Below, piece by piece: positions 16,371 to 25,107 of a DNA stretch of 42,005 bases. The stretch lies in the NCBI GenBank assembly GCA_964230255.1, contig CAXRGW010000042.1, positions 1 to 42,005 of the forward strand, given 5' to 3'. The notes below the pieces were generated by a model that was given only the letters and a program-made list of their open reading frames with translations, ran no database searches and had not been told where the DNA came from. The DNA comes from Alteromonas_E sp964230255. Its GTDB lineage: Bacteria; Pseudomonadota; Gammaproteobacteria; Enterobacterales; Alteromonadaceae. The position numbers were made by a program, and so were the translations under genes. Position 1 is the first letter of the stretch, and every line of letters starts with the position of its first letter.

Positions 16371-19300
16371 TGTCTCCCGCGGCTGTTAATTCAATCCGAT
16401 GAGATAATTCACGAATTTGTTGATTAACTCCCAACTCCATATCGATGGTTTCAGCAATTGCCGGGATCAACTCAACACCTTCAATGGGTTCAATGCTGAC
16501 AAGGTTGTACATTTCGTACAATCCCTTGTTTCCCGTCATGACCAACTGCGATCCATGTATCTTGCCTTTGTTATAAAACTTACTGGAATTAACGTCTGAC
16601 TCGAAATAACTCGTACCGTTATTAACGTTTATAAAGCTAAGCTGATTGCGGCTATACACAACTAATGTATCGGCTGCTTGTGAAAATAAGACGCCATAAA
16701 TCGCGTCAATAGATTGCATTCGCCACACTTCTTGCTCAGCTTCTAGGCCACCAGAGTAAAGTGTTACCGTGCCATCGCTTTCGCCCACAGCGTATAGTTC
16801 ACCATCGGAGCTAATTGCAACGCCACCCACACCCAGTTGCCTTTTGATGTGTTGAGTGACTTGGCCGGTGTTTTCATCCCACAGGTAAATGTGTCCATCA
16901 ACATCAGAAGACAGTACTTGTTGGCTTTCAGGAAGAGGTACCAAACTAGTCACTCTACTTTCGTGCTTATAAAAATGAATTGGCGTAGTTAACGGGTTTT
17001 CAGTATCAAAGATCTCCACGCGGCCATCGTTATAGCCTGCAAATAAATGACTTTCCTGGTTTGAAAACGCCAGATGCTGAATATATGAATTGGTGATTGG
17101 CATCAAGGTGGTGCCACCTGTATCGCGTTCTTGCAAGGCTAAATAGCCATTTTGCCCGCCCATAGCGATAAAACTATCATTTGCCGCTATTGCATAAAAT
17201 TGATTACCCCCAACAGCGTTAGACTGGTAGTAACCATATAAATCACCGGAGTACCAAGCATCTATTGGCAGTGTATAGACGCGATTAAGTTGGAACCCGC
17301 CTGCAAGCAACATTTCAGTTTCCAGCATGAGTGTGTCATATAAATTGCCGGTAAGCGTTTGGATAGATTCCGGCAATGGTGTTTGAATTTGTGCGGGTAA
17401 ATGCCACGTTTTAAGACGCGTATCAGCTGCAGCTGTAACTAAGGTCTGTGTCTGCGGGATCCAGCTTAGCTGCGTAATCTCGTCTTTGTGAACAGGAAAT
17501 AGGCGCTGTTGTGACTCTTTGTTAAACTCAATTAAATCGCCATTTGATGCACCTGCTAACCACCGGTCAGTGGCAAACACGACCGATTCAATACTGTCAG
17601 AATGTAACTGCAAACAATTGAGATCTTCATCGCTAGCAGTCGCGCTTTCGTACAGATAATCTGGGGTATAACTGTGCTCCCAGATACACACTTTACCACC
17701 GTCTAATGCGATGGCCATCACACCATTTGGTGGGTCAAATGCTGAATCGTTAATTGAGTAATTAGAGCCGCTGAGTTGTAATGTTCGTACAGCCGTGCCA
17801 GTGATTAGATCTGAAAAGGTGATACTGCCATTATTACTGACCGATATAATGATGGTGCCTTTAGCACTAATTGCATAGGGGTGTTGCGGGTCAGTAACTG
17901 TAGAAATTGTATGGATACGACCCTGGTTAGTACTAGTCTGATAAACAATGTTCTGACGCTTTGTATTTATGGATACAAGTTGGCCGTGTTCATCACCGAT
18001 CAATAGCATATTTTCTGAGGCGTAAAAAGCACTTGTTGTGGCACCGTCAAACTGATCAAACTCGTGTACCAATGATAAATCACTAGCGCGCCAGACTTTA
18101 ACGGTTTCATCTTCAGATGTAGTAGCCACATAGTCCCCAGAAGGGCTCAACGCTATAGCGATAATATTGTCAGTGTGCGCAGTGGCTGATTGTTCAGGAT
18201 GCAAAGAATCAATAGCATAGCGGTAAAGTATTTCATTTGAGCCAACATACACTGCGGCATCAGAAGCAGCTATGACGACATCTTCTACTGTTCTTCCAGG
18301 CGTTGAATTAAGCTGAGTTAACGAGTTGGGATCTAATTCATAGATTCGCCCTTTATCGTTAAACACTAACAGGATCCCATCAACCATTACCATTGCTTGG
18401 AGCCAACTGGGTTTGAGATTTGTTTGTTGCACAATCTTGAGGCTGTCGGCATCCACCATGAGAAGCTCACCGTTATAACCACCGATGTATAGCTTGTCTT
18501 CGAAGGCCAGCATTGCGGTAGTATGCATTGGTTCATCAATAGTCAATGCTTGCGCTACTTGCTGAGCATTATTGTCCCATATGGTTAATTCGTTTTGAGA
18601 TAAAAAGTACAAGTCGCTATCGAGGTCTAAAAACTGTCGTCCTGCATTGCGACCTACAGAGTGAAAAGTTGCATCAGCATAGTTTTCACCGTTGAGTTCG
18701 ACTAGATAGTTTCCACTATTGCCGACGAACAGTTGCTCGCCATTATCAGACATGAACTGTAATGCGTAGATATCACTTCCAGCGGGGTCGGTGTAAATCG
18801 TTGATTTACTATTGTCCAGGGTTGAATACAGTGTTACATCACCGGTGTAAAAGCCTAAGGCAATCAAATGGCCTTCTTCGTGGACCGACATCGCTCTGAT
18901 CTGATCATTGTCAGAATCTGATAAAATGCGGGTCGAGCGAATCTGACTTTGCTCATCAAAATCTAACTTCCAAATATCGCCTCGAGTATCACCGGCATAG
19001 ACCCATTGTCCATCAGCAGATGCAGCAAGTGCTGATATGGGATATTGGCTCGTCTTGTGATGCTCAAACGCCAAACCGTCTTCGGTTTTTTTAATGACAT
19101 AAAATCCGCCCAAATCGGCACCAACTAATGCAATGCCTCTATCGGGCAAAGATAGCATTCCCCATGTTGGTTCTAATCCTGTCGAAGCTTGTGCGATAGC
19201 CAAAGGCATTTGATTGAGTAATTGCCAAGTCTTGGTTTCGACTTGTGCAGTGAAGTCTCGTTCAAGTGATTCTTTGTAATACAACAATGCTTTATCTTTT

Positions 19301-21501
19301 TCATCGCGGTCCGCAAATGTGTCAGCTTGCGCAGCCAGAGAAACAGCCAATGCTTGTTGGGCTTCTTCGCGAGCAAGTTCAGCTACGTCTTTCTGTTCAA
19401 ACGCTTGCCAGCCAGCAAATACCGCTAAGACTAACAAAATAGATGCAAAGATGAGGCCTTTACGTGTAAGTGCTGCTGCACGCTTTTGGGCTACCGCTTC
19501 TTTTTCTTTGGCCTCGGCAAGTTGTTTTGCTTCATTTAACGCTTTGTTTTTAATAGCGTCTTCACGCTTACGACATGCGTGGAGGTATGCATCGTCGCTG
19601 GTAGAAAAGAAGTTCGCCATATCCGCGCGAGCCCTAAGGGCTTCAGCGTCTTCTAATCGTCCTGCATTGTGATTGAGCCAGTCTTCCGCTTCATTGTTTG
19701 CTAGCCAATCACGTGTCGCCCGCTGCAATGATTCAAGCACCATGAGCGCTGCAAAATCATCTTCCAACCAACCTTTGAGTAGTCCCCATTGGCGCAACAA
19801 GGCTTCATGAGCAGGCTCAACAGTTATCTCTTTATCCGAATTGATATCGGTTGATAGCAAACGCTGCTCTACCAGTAGCTCTACGAGTGGGTGCGCCTCA
19901 GAAGGGATCTCCGACATACGAGCTATGCGCCTGCGCGGTGCTTGTGTTTCGGGATCAATGCCTGCTAACCAAGGCACTATTGCACGACGCATTAACGCTT
20001 CAAGTGCACTGCGTTCTATAGGTAATCGTTGGTCTTTAATTGCGCGTACAAAGACTTCCTCAGTGGCTGCCGTAATTGCACCATTAATGCCGCCTAAGTC
20101 TTGGTATTCTGCCAGCGTTAGGTCACCATCTGCGCCATAGTCTTTGTGCAAGCGCTCAAGTGTAAACGCCAATAAAGGGAGGGCATCTTTACCCGTACCT
20201 TCATCTAAGTCTTTGAGCAATGCTTCAGTCAGTGCAGGTTCAATGTCGAGTGGATTGCCCGCTTCATTCATGCGCTTAGCTGGACCTTCAATGACTTCCT
20301 GATACGCCCCTTTGGGCATCGGCGCCAAACTGAAGGTTTGTTGGGAGACGTCAGTAAAGGTTTTATATGCCTGCAGCGTTTCATAGCTATCTGAGCGGAT
20401 TGTAAACAGAACAATAATGGGTAACTCGTCTTGCACCGCTAATCGTTTTAATAGCGTTAAGAGTTTTTCGGCTTCAGTTTCACCGTCCCCCATGAAAAGC
20501 TCTTCGGCTTGATCAATACTCAAAATTAATGCAGGTTTTTGGGCGCTATCAAACAGCGCGACTGCTTTGGTTTTTTCTGTATAGTAGTCTAGTAACAGCT
20601 CCATAAGTTGATTGAACTGTTCTGAAGATTCCCCTGCATTTAAACCTAAATTGCACAATGAAGCTCGATTTGTTGAAACGTTGCTTGCCGAAAAACACTC
20701 TATCAAGGTATTTGCCAAGCCTGAGTCTCCGGTAATGGCGGCATGCTCAGGGCGCATAATCGGTAATGGTACAAAATGTCGTTCATCGCGCAATAAACGC
20801 GGCACTATTCCGGCACGTAAAAACGACGATTTTCCCGCACCTGAAGCACCAAGAATGACCATAAATCTGGGCGGCGGTAACTCCTTTAATCCACGCAACC
20901 GAGATAAGAGCTCGATGGTAGGTGCTTCGCGACCAAAGAAAATACCCGCATCGGATGACTCCATTGGTAATAGTCCGCGATACGGAGGTCGTTGCGGGTC
21001 GCTCGTAGGCGGCCACTCGAAGAATTTTGGATCTAAACCCGCTTTAACTAGGCCTGTGTGAAGTCGAGTTAACCCTTGTTTGGAAAAATGGACGTGGCGT
21101 TCTTCATTGGTATAGGGATGCACAACTCGATGAATTTCGTGATCTGTGCCTGTTGCCAGTTCGACAAGCTGCCATGTGCTGGTTAGCTCGTCTGGCAAAG
21201 TGCCAATATCAAGCTCTTCCATAAGCAAGCCAAACAATTGTTTATTCAATCGTCTAGCCAGACGGTACTCCTTCCGGCACCACTGTGATTCTAACCATTG
21301 CTTGGTTACACAAAACAATACGGCATCACAGCGATTAGCTGCTTCATGGAGTGAGCGCTCCCAGCGCTCGCCAGCAGCAATACCGCGTTTGGGGTCAAGA
21401 TCTAGGAATAACTCATCCCAACCTTGCCCCAACAACCATTCTTGCACTGCTAGGGCTTCAAAGTTATTTGCGCTGGAATGGCTGATAAATATCTTCGACA
21501 C
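16360..21501 (-). CDS. TIR - nSTAND1 NTPase - TM - WD40 protein
   Basis: This 1713-residue protein resembles bacterial STAND immune receptors. Residues 1-110 form a TIR domain (KIFISHSSANNFEALAVQEW); Glu78 in SQWCRKEYRLA sits where NADase TIRs have their catalytic Glu. Residues 175-580 form a STAND NTPase of the nSTAND1 type: FFGREAPTIELLSRL, Walker A GASGAGKSS (218-226), Walker B LILSIDQAEELF (about 325-336). After a charged, Lys-rich coiled segment a single membrane helix spans 682-700. The rest (about 770-1690) is WD40-like repeats, e.g. LSPSGDYVATTSEDETVKVW. Positive charge before the helix predicts cytoplasmic TIR-NTPase and periplasmic WD40. The overlapping downstream gene encodes an exported TPR protein. 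TIR NADase activity is inferred. Confidence 0.9.
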   Translation of the reverse strand: MSKIFISHSSANNFEALAVQEWLLGQGWDELFLDLDPKRGIAAGERWERSLHEAANRCDAVLFCVTKQWLESQWCRKEYRLARRLNKQLFGLLMEELDIGTLPDELTSTWQLVELATGTDHEIHRVVHPYTNEERHVHFSKQGLTRLHTGLVKAGLDPKFFEWPPTSDPQRPPYRGLLPMESSDAGIFFGREAPTIELLSRLRGLKELPPPRFMVILGASGAGKSSFLRAGIVPRLLRDERHFVPLPIMRPEHAAITGDSGLANTLIECFSASNVSTNRASLCNLGLNAGESSEQFNQLMELLLDYYTEKTKAVALFDSAQKPALILSIDQAEELFMGDGETEAEKLLTLLKRLAVQDELPIIVLFTIRSDSYETLQAYKTFTDVSQQTFSLAPMPKGAYQEVIEGPAKRMNEAGNPLDIEPALTEALLKDLDEGTGKDALPLLAFTLERLHKDYGADGDLTLAEYQDLGGINGAITAATEEVFVRAIKDQRLPIERSALEALMRRAIVPWLAGIDPETQAPRRRIARMSEIPSEAHPLVELLVEQRLLSTDINSDKEITVEPAHEALLRQWGLLKGWLEDDFAALMVLESLQRATRDWLANNEAEDWLNHNAGRLEDAEALRARADMANFFSTSDDAYLHACRKREDAIKNKALNEAKQLAEAKEKEAVAQKRAAALTRKGLIFASILLVLAVFAGWQAFEQKDVAELAREEAQQALAVSLAAQADTFADRDEKDKALLYYKESLERDFTAQVETKTWQLLNQMPLAIAQASTGLEPTWGMLSLPDRGIALVGADLGGFYVIKKTEDGLAFEHHKTSQYPISALAASADGQWVYAGDTRGDIWKLDFDEQSQIRSTRILSDSDNDQIRAMSVHEEGHLIALGFYTGDVTLYSTLDNSKSTIYTDPAGSDIYALQFMSDNGEQLFVGNSGNYLVELNGENYADATFHSVGRNAGRQFLDLDSDLYFLSQNELTIWDNNAQQVAQALTIDEPMHTTAMLAFEDKLYIGGYNGELLMVDADSLKIVQQTNLKPSWLQAMVMVDGILLVFNDKGRIYELDPNSLTQLNSTPGRTVEDVVIAASDAAVYVGSNEILYRYAIDSLHPEQSATAHTDNIIAIALSPSGDYVATTSEDETVKVWRASDLSLVHEFDQFDGATTSAFYASENMLLIGDEHGQLVSINTKRQNIVYQTSTNQGRIHTISTVTDPQHPYAISAKGTIIISVSNNGSITFSDLITGTAVRTLQLSGSNYSINDSAFDPPNGVMAIALDGGKVCIWEHSYTPDYLYESATASDEDLNCLQLHSDSIESVVFATDRWLAGASNGDLIEFNKESQQRLFPVHKDEITQLSWIPQTQTLVTAAADTRLKTWHLPAQIQTPLPESIQTLTGNLYDTLMLETEMLLAGGFQLNRVYTLPIDAWYSGDLYGYYQSNAVGGNQFYAIAANDSFIAMGGQNGYLALQERDTGGTTLMPITNSYIQHLAFSNQESHLFAGYNDGRVEIFDTENPLTTPIHFYKHESRVTSLVPLPESQQVLSSDVDGHIYLWDENTGQVTQHIKRQLGVGGVAISSDGELYAVGESDGTVTLYSGGLEAEQEVWRMQSIDAIYGVLFSQAADTLVVYSRNQLSFINVNNGTSYFESDVNSSKFYNKGKIHGSQLVMTGNKGLYEMYNLVSIEPIEGVELIPAIAETIDMELGVNQQIRELSHRIELTAAGDSDD

Positions 21502-21563
21502 GGGCTTTATGCCTTTTTTATTTGCGCGCTACCATCCGAAAAACAGCAACAACGCCTCCATGG

Positions 21564-21582
21564 TTGATTACAATATAATCAA
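21564..21582. promoter_or_regulatory. AT-rich inverted repeat in the divergent promoter region of the island
   Basis: TTGATTA and TAATCAA arms flank a 5-base loop (CAATA). It lies 63 bases upstream of the TIR-nSTAND start and about 215 bases upstream of the secreted protease start. It is a candidate operator for the divergent genes; no regulator gene is adjacent. The rest of the 21502-21796 interval is AT-rich and shows no coding signal. Confidence 0.35.
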
Positions 21583-21796
21583 TTTTTGTGGATTATGACA
21601 ATTCAATATCACGGTGATAAACCCTCATATCAGTGGTTATAAATTAATGCTGCATCAGCAGCTTAGTAAAATTTTTCGATTCATGTTGAGTTAATGAATT
21701 CGACGTTAGAATGTGTCATTATCGACGAAATATTCTCTGTTTAGGCTAATATCTTAGCTGTACCAACATAGTGTGAAATAACTGATGAGGGATGGA

Positions 21797-23125
21797 ATGA
21801 ATAAGCTTGGTGTTGTGTTCTCTAGCATCGTGATGTCTGCGAGTATTGCTGCATTGCCAATAGGTAAAGATGGTGATGCATATGTTCCAAAGTCTGTTTC
21901 GGTGGACTCACACTTTAGTGAAGAAGCAGCTGAAAAACCTGATTTTGCGGTGATTGGTCGCGATAACCGCGAAAAGCAGTGGGATACTTCCAGTTATCCT
22001 CATACTGCTCTCGGGCAATTAGTTATGGACGGCAGCACATGTAGCGGATCACTGATTGGTGAATATCACGTTCTCACTGCGGCGCATTGTGTCTACGATC
22101 ACGATAATGGATTTCAGTTACAAGTCTTCTTTGCGCCAGGTAGGTCTGGCGATGATTTCCCATTTGGTTTATATGCGGTAACCGATATTTACCTTCCTCA
22201 TGCGTACATGCGTGAAAAGGTTTTTGGCGTCGGCGACCTAGCAGTTTTACGTCTCGCAGAGCCGGCAGGTACTAAGCAGGGGTGGTTGGGATATCAGGTC
22301 GTCAACTACACGACTGATGAAAGCCTTGCCCAGGTCAATGACTTCTTACGTGATGCCGCATCTCAGGCCGGCGATCAAACCAGTATGCGCGACAAATATA
22401 TCAATGAAGCTATTGATGACCTTATTTACGTCTTACCGGAATACAAAACGCATTACATGGGTTACTCAGGCGATAAGAATAATGAAATGTGGGGTGATAC
22501 TTGCTTTTATCACACTACGGACGACAAGTTGGGGGACTATGAGTTAGTGCAGTCATACTGCGATTCGCAACCGGGCTCTAGTGGCAGCGGTTTCTTTAAT
22601 GACGATTATTACATTACTTCGGTACGCTCATTTCAAAATGCACGTGCAGAAAACTTTATTACTGATTCAAATGGCAATCGCACGGCATTTGCGCGCGGCG
22701 ATTGGGATGATGTCGGTAACTACAATCAGGCGCTAAATCAGTACGCAGTAGATATGATTCGGCGTTGGAAACAAGATATCGTCGATGAGAATACCTATCA
22801 CCAGCGCTTGAATCAAAATACTTCCGGGCATTTGGATAACCTAAAGACTTTTAGCGTGGTCAATCAATGTACTGAAAGTGTGTGGATTGCGGTTCGATTT
22901 AAAAACCTCCAAGGCCAATGGGTAAATCGTGGATTTTGGGACAAGTCTTACAACGAAGAGATCAACTTCCAAATGAGCTCGGATTATTTTTACTTCGTTG
23001 CCTTCAATGAAAGTCGCAGTTGGGAAGGTGATGACGTTAACGTCGTTATGTACGAAAAGAATTACGGCATGCAACAAGTGAAATTTAGTGGCCAAAACTA
23101 TACGTTGCGACTTGTCTGTAATTAA
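21797..23125 (+). CDS. Secreted trypsin-like serine protease with C-terminal DUF1036-like domain
   Basis: This 442-residue protease has a signal peptide (MNKLGVVFSSIVMSASIAA). I prefer the ATG at 21797 because an AGGGATGGA ribosome site precedes it; an in-frame ATG at 21785 has none. The S1 triad is His97 in LTAAHCVYD, Asp147 in GDLAVLRL and Ser262 in QPGSSGSGFF. GSTCSGSLIGEYHVLTAAHC is typical of V8/glutamyl-endopeptidase-like trypsins. About residues 350-442 (VVNQCTESVWIAVRFKN, GQWVNRGFWDKSY) resemble a DUF1036-type beta domain with a Cys pair. It is the first gene of the plus-strand half of the island, and a kinase gene starts 20 bases later, suggesting one operon. Confidence 0.85.
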   Translation: MNKLGVVFSSIVMSASIAALPIGKDGDAYVPKSVSVDSHFSEEAAEKPDFAVIGRDNREKQWDTSSYPHTALGQLVMDGSTCSGSLIGEYHVLTAAHCVYDHDNGFQLQVFFAPGRSGDDFPFGLYAVTDIYLPHAYMREKVFGVGDLAVLRLAEPAGTKQGWLGYQVVNYTTDESLAQVNDFLRDAASQAGDQTSMRDKYINEAIDDLIYVLPEYKTHYMGYSGDKNNEMWGDTCFYHTTDDKLGDYELVQSYCDSQPGSSGSGFFNDDYYITSVRSFQNARAENFITDSNGNRTAFARGDWDDVGNYNQALNQYAVDMIRRWKQDIVDENTYHQRLNQNTSGHLDNLKTFSVVNQCTESVWIAVRFKNLQGQWVNRGFWDKSYNEEINFQMSSDYFYFVAFNESRSWEGDDVNVVMYEKNYGMQQVKFSGQNYTLRLVCN

Positions 23126-23145
23126 TCAGCAGAACTGAAGTTAAC

Positions 23146-25083
23146 GTGGCTATAAAATCGGGCGCTAATGCGTTTTATCTTGAACAAGTGCTTGGCTTAT
23201 TCAAAGCATTGCGTCGCTCTGACAGTGACGCTGTTGAGGTCTGGTGCAACGCGCATTTAACGCCTGAAAATCAAGCATTACAGGAAGTCCTAGCTGCCGT
23301 TATCACGCGAACAAATCCAAAAGCGGCGTTGGCTACGTTGACGCAAATCAAGCATGCTAATCAATCAGAGTTTATTGAATTTTTGTGTTTGTATTTAAAT
23401 GGCATTCTGCTCAACCGAGCAAGTCGCCGTACTCGTGCAATGTCTAACTTTTTGGCCGCTGAGAAGTTGGCTGAGCATCAAGATAATACGATTTGGCGCA
23501 TTGAGATTTTATTGGAGCGCAGTACCTTATTTGCCTGGATGGGCCAGACGCTAGCTGCAACTGATGATTTGATGCTTGCAATCGCTCTGCTAGCGCCTGT
23601 CGATTATCCTGAAGCACAGCAAGCTTGTTGGTCTAAACTTGGGCAGATCAATTGGGAACGCAACGATTATCAAAAAGCGCTAGCTTTTTTTAGCCTTGCA
23701 GAGGAGCAGGGGCGGTTGATGTTAGACGCCGACTCGCTGGCGAAATTAACCGTCGAGATTGCGCAATGTCACTGCGAACTCGGTCAGCATGAACGCGCTT
23801 TAGCTTGCCTTAACAGCATAGAAACTGAGCATATTGCCACGTATACGCGTTTTTTAATGTTGCTGTTGCAAATTCGGTTACTCGATTATCAAGTAGGCGG
23901 TAAAACCCTATCAACTATAACCGCCGACATTGAAGCAATTATCGATGGTAGCGAGTGGCAAGATGTGGCGTTTAAGTTGGCGTTAGGCACCTATTTAGCT
24001 AACCATGATGCAAAACAGGCACTAGAGCACTTACGCGACGCTGATAACTACTTCACTAAGCATGCATTACTGCCTCATTTATGGCGTTGTCGCATTCAAC
24101 AGGTCTTTGCACATCATAAACTTGGGGATACAGTTGAAGCCGCGCAAATGTTAATGAGCGCTAAGCAGGTAGCGACGGAGACTCATAACAGGCGTTTGCT
24201 CGAAGTCGCCGATCAACTCGCTGTCGAATTTGACTTACCTGCGGGGCTGGAGATCAAACACAGTGTTGCTATTGCCGATGATTACAGCCGCGCTGAAAAT
24301 GGATTTTTGATTATTGATAAGCTAGGTCAGGGCGGTTACGGCATCGTTTATCGTGCCTATGACATGGTTAAACAAGCGGAGATTGCTCTCAAAATTTTCG
24401 ATTTTAGTGATCCTAGTGGTGCGGTTTTAGTGGGCGATTTGGAGCAATCTCTGCAGGCTGAATTGCAACTTATTAGCCAACTCAATCATCCTAATTTGGT
24501 GGTTCCCAAGTCTTATGGTCGGGTTGATCAGTTTAAGTTTTATGTTACCTCAAGGTTTATCGAGGGGCGCAACTTGAGGGATATGCTAAGGGAACAAACA
24601 ACTGAATCGCTTTTAAGCATTCTCACTGACCTCGCCAGAGGGCTTGTATATGCCCATCAAAAGGGCATAGTCCATCGCGATATTAAACCTGAAAATATAT
24701 TGCTCGACAGGGAAAGCGGACGCGCATGCTTAATTGATTTTGGCAATGCCATGTCGGTATCGAGCAAACTGCATAAATCAGATGCTAGCGGCACCTTGCC
24801 CTATATGTCGCCAGAGGTTCTAGACGGCAAACGCAGCAGCTCTGCCCAAGATATTTTCGCGTTGGCAGTTGTCTGTTGTGAAGTGTTGTTGGGTGCTCAC
24901 CCATTTAATGACAATGCGGTTAGTAGCGGCATTGCTTATCGATTTCAGTTATCAAAACTGCAAAAGTTACTCTTGCCGAAATTGGATAACCCTGTGATAT
25001 TGTCATTACTGATTGATGCATTACATCCGAACGCTATGAAGCGTCCAACGGCTATGGATTTCGTTCAAGCATTACAAAAATAA
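23146..25083 (+). CDS. TPR-containing Ser/Thr protein kinase (Hanks type)
   Basis: This 645-residue protein combines about 370 N-terminal residues of TPR-like helical repeats (e.g. LGQINWERNDYQKALAFFSL, IAQCHCELGQHERALACLNS) with a C-terminal protein kinase. Kinase signatures are the glycine loop LGQGGYGIVY (about 393-402), Lys416 in ALKIF, catalytic HRDIKPENILLD with Asp512, metal-binding Asp531 in IDFGNA, and SGTLPYMSPEVL. The site is therefore intact. No transmembrane segment is visible, so it should be cytoplasmic. The order TPR-then-kinase is unusual, since most bacterial kinases have the kinase first. An FHA-domain protease follows 24 bases later and is the obvious candidate phospho-binding partner. 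Translation starts at GTG. Confidence 0.9.
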   Translation: MAIKSGANAFYLEQVLGLFKALRRSDSDAVEVWCNAHLTPENQALQEVLAAVITRTNPKAALATLTQIKHANQSEFIEFLCLYLNGILLNRASRRTRAMSNFLAAEKLAEHQDNTIWRIEILLERSTLFAWMGQTLAATDDLMLAIALLAPVDYPEAQQACWSKLGQINWERNDYQKALAFFSLAEEQGRLMLDADSLAKLTVEIAQCHCELGQHERALACLNSIETEHIATYTRFLMLLLQIRLLDYQVGGKTLSTITADIEAIIDGSEWQDVAFKLALGTYLANHDAKQALEHLRDADNYFTKHALLPHLWRCRIQQVFAHHKLGDTVEAAQMLMSAKQVATETHNRRLLEVADQLAVEFDLPAGLEIKHSVAIADDYSRAENGFLIIDKLGQGGYGIVYRAYDMVKQAEIALKIFDFSDPSGAVLVGDLEQSLQAELQLISQLNHPNLVVPKSYGRVDQFKFYVTSRFIEGRNLRDMLREQTTESLLSILTDLARGLVYAHQKGIVHRDIKPENILLDRESGRACLIDFGNAMSVSSKLHKSDASGTLPYMSPEVLDGKRSSSAQDIFALAVVCCEVLLGAHPFNDNAVSSGIAYRFQLSKLQKLLLPKLDNPVILSLLIDALHPNAMKRPTAMDFVQALQK

Positions 25084-25107
25084 TTAACTCGTAAAGGAGT
25101 AAACGCT

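Noticed and set aside
19319..19672. Plus-strand Ala/Ser-rich open frame within the TIR-nSTAND gene
   Set aside because: It is antisense to a well-supported coding region, has low-complexity composition and no start signals; the same applies to the plus-strand frames near 20612-21061 and 21146-21598.
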